From: an uncultured Spartobacteria bacterium
GTDB lineage: Bacteria > Verrucomicrobiota > Verrucomicrobiia > Chthoniobacterales > UBA6821
Length of the DNA stretch: 7,716 nt
NCBI GenBank assembly: GCA_903831635.1
Contig: CAIKYN010000391.1
Span: forward strand, 1-7,716
Direction: 5' to 3'
Shown piece by piece: positions 5,667-7,716 of this stretch (positions are counted from its first letter, which is position 1; each line of letters begins with the position of its first letter). Below the pieces are notes generated by a model. It was not told where the DNA came from, searched no databases, and saw only the letters and a list, made by a program, of their open reading frames with translations. A program made the translations under genes and the position numbers.

Positions 5667-7716
5667 GGGTTTAAATTCGAGGAATCTAAAAAAGGTGTCA
5701 CAGAAGCATTCTGTGCGTTGGGCTGAATGATAAGAGCCCCTGATTCATCTTGTCGGAAAAGGGCAATCCCCTTCCCTGCAAGAAGTTGATCCCACTCACG
5801 ACTTGGTATCCCGTTTCGTTTGTAGGGATCAACGGGCGTAATCACGGCCTTCGGTGAGACCCTTGCAATAAGAGCCATCGTGGAGGTCAATCCGGCGCCC
5901 CCCAGGGGCAGCACAAGCACATCAGCGTGGACGGAATCATCAGGCAACACGGAGAGGGAAGAGAGTGTTTCCTGATCAACCGAAGGGAGCATCAGGATTC
6001 GGGACTCACCCGTCATGATCCGGATGACCGGACGTGCATCATCACTCGTTCTCAAAACCTCGGCAGTCACCCGCCTCGAGAGAGAGATCGACTTGCCTGG
6101 AATAACTGGATGAGAGTTGAGAGAAGAGAGGAGACTCTTACCCATCGGTGACTCATAACCGAGTGAGGCAACCAGGATATCCGAGATATGGATCGCCTTG
6201 GTCAAAATCGGCATTCCGCCCAGATGAGAGGCATCCACCTTGGTAATGAGGCAGGACCGAATGGAATTCGCACCCATCAATTCAAGACAGGGAAGAATTG
6301 TTGCACCGGCATCCCTTTTCTTGCCTGCATTGATCAACGCGAATTCCGAGCCATCTCTGATGATGGTGCAGGAGGATCCGTGCAGATCCAGCATGGTCAT
6401 CGTCGGGCAGGATGGGGCAGCAAGTCCGACAAACCAATGTCCTCCGGGCATCATGGCGCTTCCCTGGACCACCACGAGCAGGAGTTTGGTGACTAGCCAG
6501 TTGGCATTATTGAACGCACCGGCAATCCAACTGGAAAACATTCCCCCCACCAAGGATAAGGCTCCCAGAGAAATAACAAGGAAGGCGAGTGGAACTGCGA
6601 GGAGATTTGCTCCGAAAGCGGAAAATGAGATCAGGTGAAAGTAGGCTAGCGTTGGCAGGATCGCTCCGATCCAGGCCGAGGCAGAGACTGCCGCCAAGCC
6701 AGCCACATGATGCCATGCTCCGAACCCCCAACTCTCACGGGTCGTGATCAATTTGGCTGGAAGGAAAGGATCAGGTGCGTGGAGACGGATGAGGCGTGCC
6801 TCGATGCCCGGTGCCGCCACAATAATCGCAAAGACAACCGAGTAGGAGAATTGCCAGCCTGCGGAAAAGAGATCGTTCGTATCCAGAGCAAGTTGGAGAA
6901 ATGCCGCAGCGGCAAGGGTGTTGAGCAGGGGAGAGCGACGGAACAGTGATATCCCGATCAGGAGGATCGACGCCATGGTAGCGCTCCGCATGCTCCCCAT
7001 TTTCATTCCCGTCACCAGCACGTAGAAGAAAAGCAAGGGAATGGTAAGAATCACTGCCCAATTCCTGGGGATACGTAGGGCCTTCAGCGCGAACCAGAGG
7101 ATCACAGCCAGCATGCCAACATGTAAGCCCGAGACAGCGAAAAGATGCATTGTGCCGGTAAATCGAAAATCATCCGTGAATCCCTCAGGCGCATGCTCTG
7201 TGACTCCAAGACAGATTCCCTCGATCGCCCCCCTCACCTCCGGTGCACCCGCAAGATCGATCGAAAGAATCTCCTCCATACGTTGGCGGGATCGAATCGC
7301 AAAGGCCATCAAGGGATTTCCATGGCCTCCTGATTCGATTGTTCCGGGTATCGACGGATCTACCTCAATACGAGTGTAGATCCCATGGCGCGCGAGCCAC
7401 CGTCGATAATCCATCTCCCCTGGATTTCGGGGAGATGGGGGTCTCACAGCCATTCCCTGAAAAAACACTCGATCCCCATAAGAGGGTTGCTTTCCTGCCC
7501 AACGAATTTGCAGTGTCAGCGGAGCCTTTATCAGAACCCTCTCGTCCTTCAACTCTCGCACCTCCTCGATTCTCAAAGGAAAAGTGGCGAGGCCAGAATG
7601 ACTGATCCTAGGTTCACCGATAATCACTCCCCTAACAGCAATCCCTCCGCTCTCCTGACCCAGATCCTCGGCGAGGGTACGTGCCGGTGACAAACTCCAG
7701 TTCCAGAGGTGAAGAA
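5663..7716 (-). CDS. comEC: ComEC/Rec2 family DNA-uptake channel protein, 5' end off window
   Basis: ComEC forms the inner-membrane channel through which single-stranded DNA enters during natural transformation. The minus-strand frame gives 676 residues from an in-frame TTG at 7693, but it stays open to the edge at 7716. The first transmembrane helices that normally precede the OB-like domain are missing, so the true start probably lies outside. Numbering from that TTG, residues about 15-120 look like the DUF4131/OB region, including PGEMDYRRWLARHGIY (91-106). Residues about 155-420 are the polytopic Competence domain with the signature GTMHLFAVSGLHVG (180-193) and SAGWQFSYSVVF (277-288). Residues about 430-650 align with the C-terminal metallo-beta-lactamase-like domain, but its ligand motifs are altered: KVDASH (485-490) for HxDxDH, LPS (569-571) where a GD is expected, and PLGGA (596-600) for PHHGS. 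DNA transport may be retained while nuclease-like activity is unlikely. The stop TAA (5665-5663) overlaps the HAD stop. Confidence 0.92.
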   Translation of the reverse strand, partial: LHLWNWSLSPARTLAEDLGQESGGIAVRGVIIGEPRISHSGLATFPLRIEEVRELKDERVLIKAPLTLQIRWAGKQPSYGDRVFFQGMAVRPPSPRNPGEMDYRRWLARHGIYTRIEVDPSIPGTIESGGHGNPLMAFAIRSRQRMEEILSIDLAGAPEVRGAIEGICLGVTEHAPEGFTDDFRFTGTMHLFAVSGLHVGMLAVILWFALKALRIPRNWAVILTIPLLFFYVLVTGMKMGSMRSATMASILLIGISLFRRSPLLNTLAAAAFLQLALDTNDLFSAGWQFSYSVVFAIIVAAPGIEARLIRLHAPDPFLPAKLITTRESWGFGAWHHVAGLAAVSASAWIGAILPTLAYFHLISFSAFGANLLAVPLAFLVISLGALSLVGGMFSSWIAGAFNNANWLVTKLLLVVVQGSAMMPGGHWFVGLAAPSCPTMTMLDLHGSSCTIIRDGSEFALINAGKKRDAGATILPCLELMGANSIRSCLITKVDASHLGGMPILTKAIHISDILVASLGYESPMGKSLLSSLNSHPVIPGKSISLSRRVTAEVLRTSDDARPVIRIMTGESRILMLPSVDQETLSSLSVLPDDSVHADVLVLPLGGAGLTSTMALIARVSPKAVITPVDPYKRNGIPSREWDQLLAGKGIALFRQDESGALIIQPNAQNASVTPFLDSSNLNP

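Noticed and set aside
5688..5715. Perfect 7-bp hairpin (CACAGAA 5699-5705 with TTCTGTG 5709-5715), followed on the minus strand by a run of six T at 5693-5688, resembling an intrinsic terminator of comEC
   Set aside because: It lies inside comEC, upstream of its stop codon, so it would truncate the message. The stem is AT-rich and five bases separate it from the T-run. In the plus direction, after the HAD gene, no T-tract follows it.
7691..7693. TTG as the true start of comEC
   Set aside because: The frame is open up to the window edge, no Shine-Dalgarno precedes the TTG, and the transmembrane helices expected before the OB-like domain are missing. The gene is more likely cut by the window.

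Overview
The window is a compact stretch of bacterial chromosome. It carries eight protein genes, no RNA genes, and no recognisable transposase, phage or CRISPR sequence. Gene content, mostly weak or absent Shine-Dalgarno sequences, a four-helix-bundle (23S-IVP/S23-type) gene bordered by short degenerate repeats, and the moderately GC-rich coding style suggest a Gram-negative bacterium of the Verrucomicrobiota or a relative. That placement rests on protein style and recollection, not on a search.

Layout. (1) 1-458, minus: 5' part of rsmA (16S rRNA dimethyladenosine transferase), running off the left edge. (2) 459-686: divergent spacer between rsmA and sppA. It is AT-richer than its surroundings and holds a DnaA-box-like cluster (501-530) and a long imperfect inverted repeat built from degenerate 8-mers (543-633). 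(3) 687-5666, plus: a tightly packed, probably co-transcribed series of sppA (signal peptide peptidase), a CPBP/CAAX-type membrane protease, thiL (thiamine-monophosphate kinase), a UgtP/MGDG-synthase-like glycolipid glycosyltransferase, a four-helix-bundle protein and a HAD phosphatase. Junctions range from a 1-nt overlap to about 31 nt. (4) 5663-7716, minus: a ComEC/Rec2 DNA-uptake channel gene, convergent with the HAD gene. Its reading frame is still open at the right edge.

How the genes fit together. Most of the plus-strand genes look like housekeeping functions sharing a transcript: two membrane proteases, the last step of thiamine diphosphate synthesis, and a membrane-lipid glycosyltransferase. 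The exception is the four-helix-bundle gene. It sits between convergent arrays of 7-nt repeats (unit about GGCTNAA) that can pair with each other, and the right array supplies its stop codon. It looks like a cassette inserted between the glycosyltransferase and HAD genes.

Most interesting signals. The gene-bearing 7-mer cassette and the gene-less 8-mer inverted array upstream of sppA share one architecture: degenerate 7-8 nt units, arrays pointing inward. They may be two members of one little-described element class. Separately, the C-terminal metallo-beta-lactamase-like domain of ComEC has lost nearly all of its expected metal ligands.
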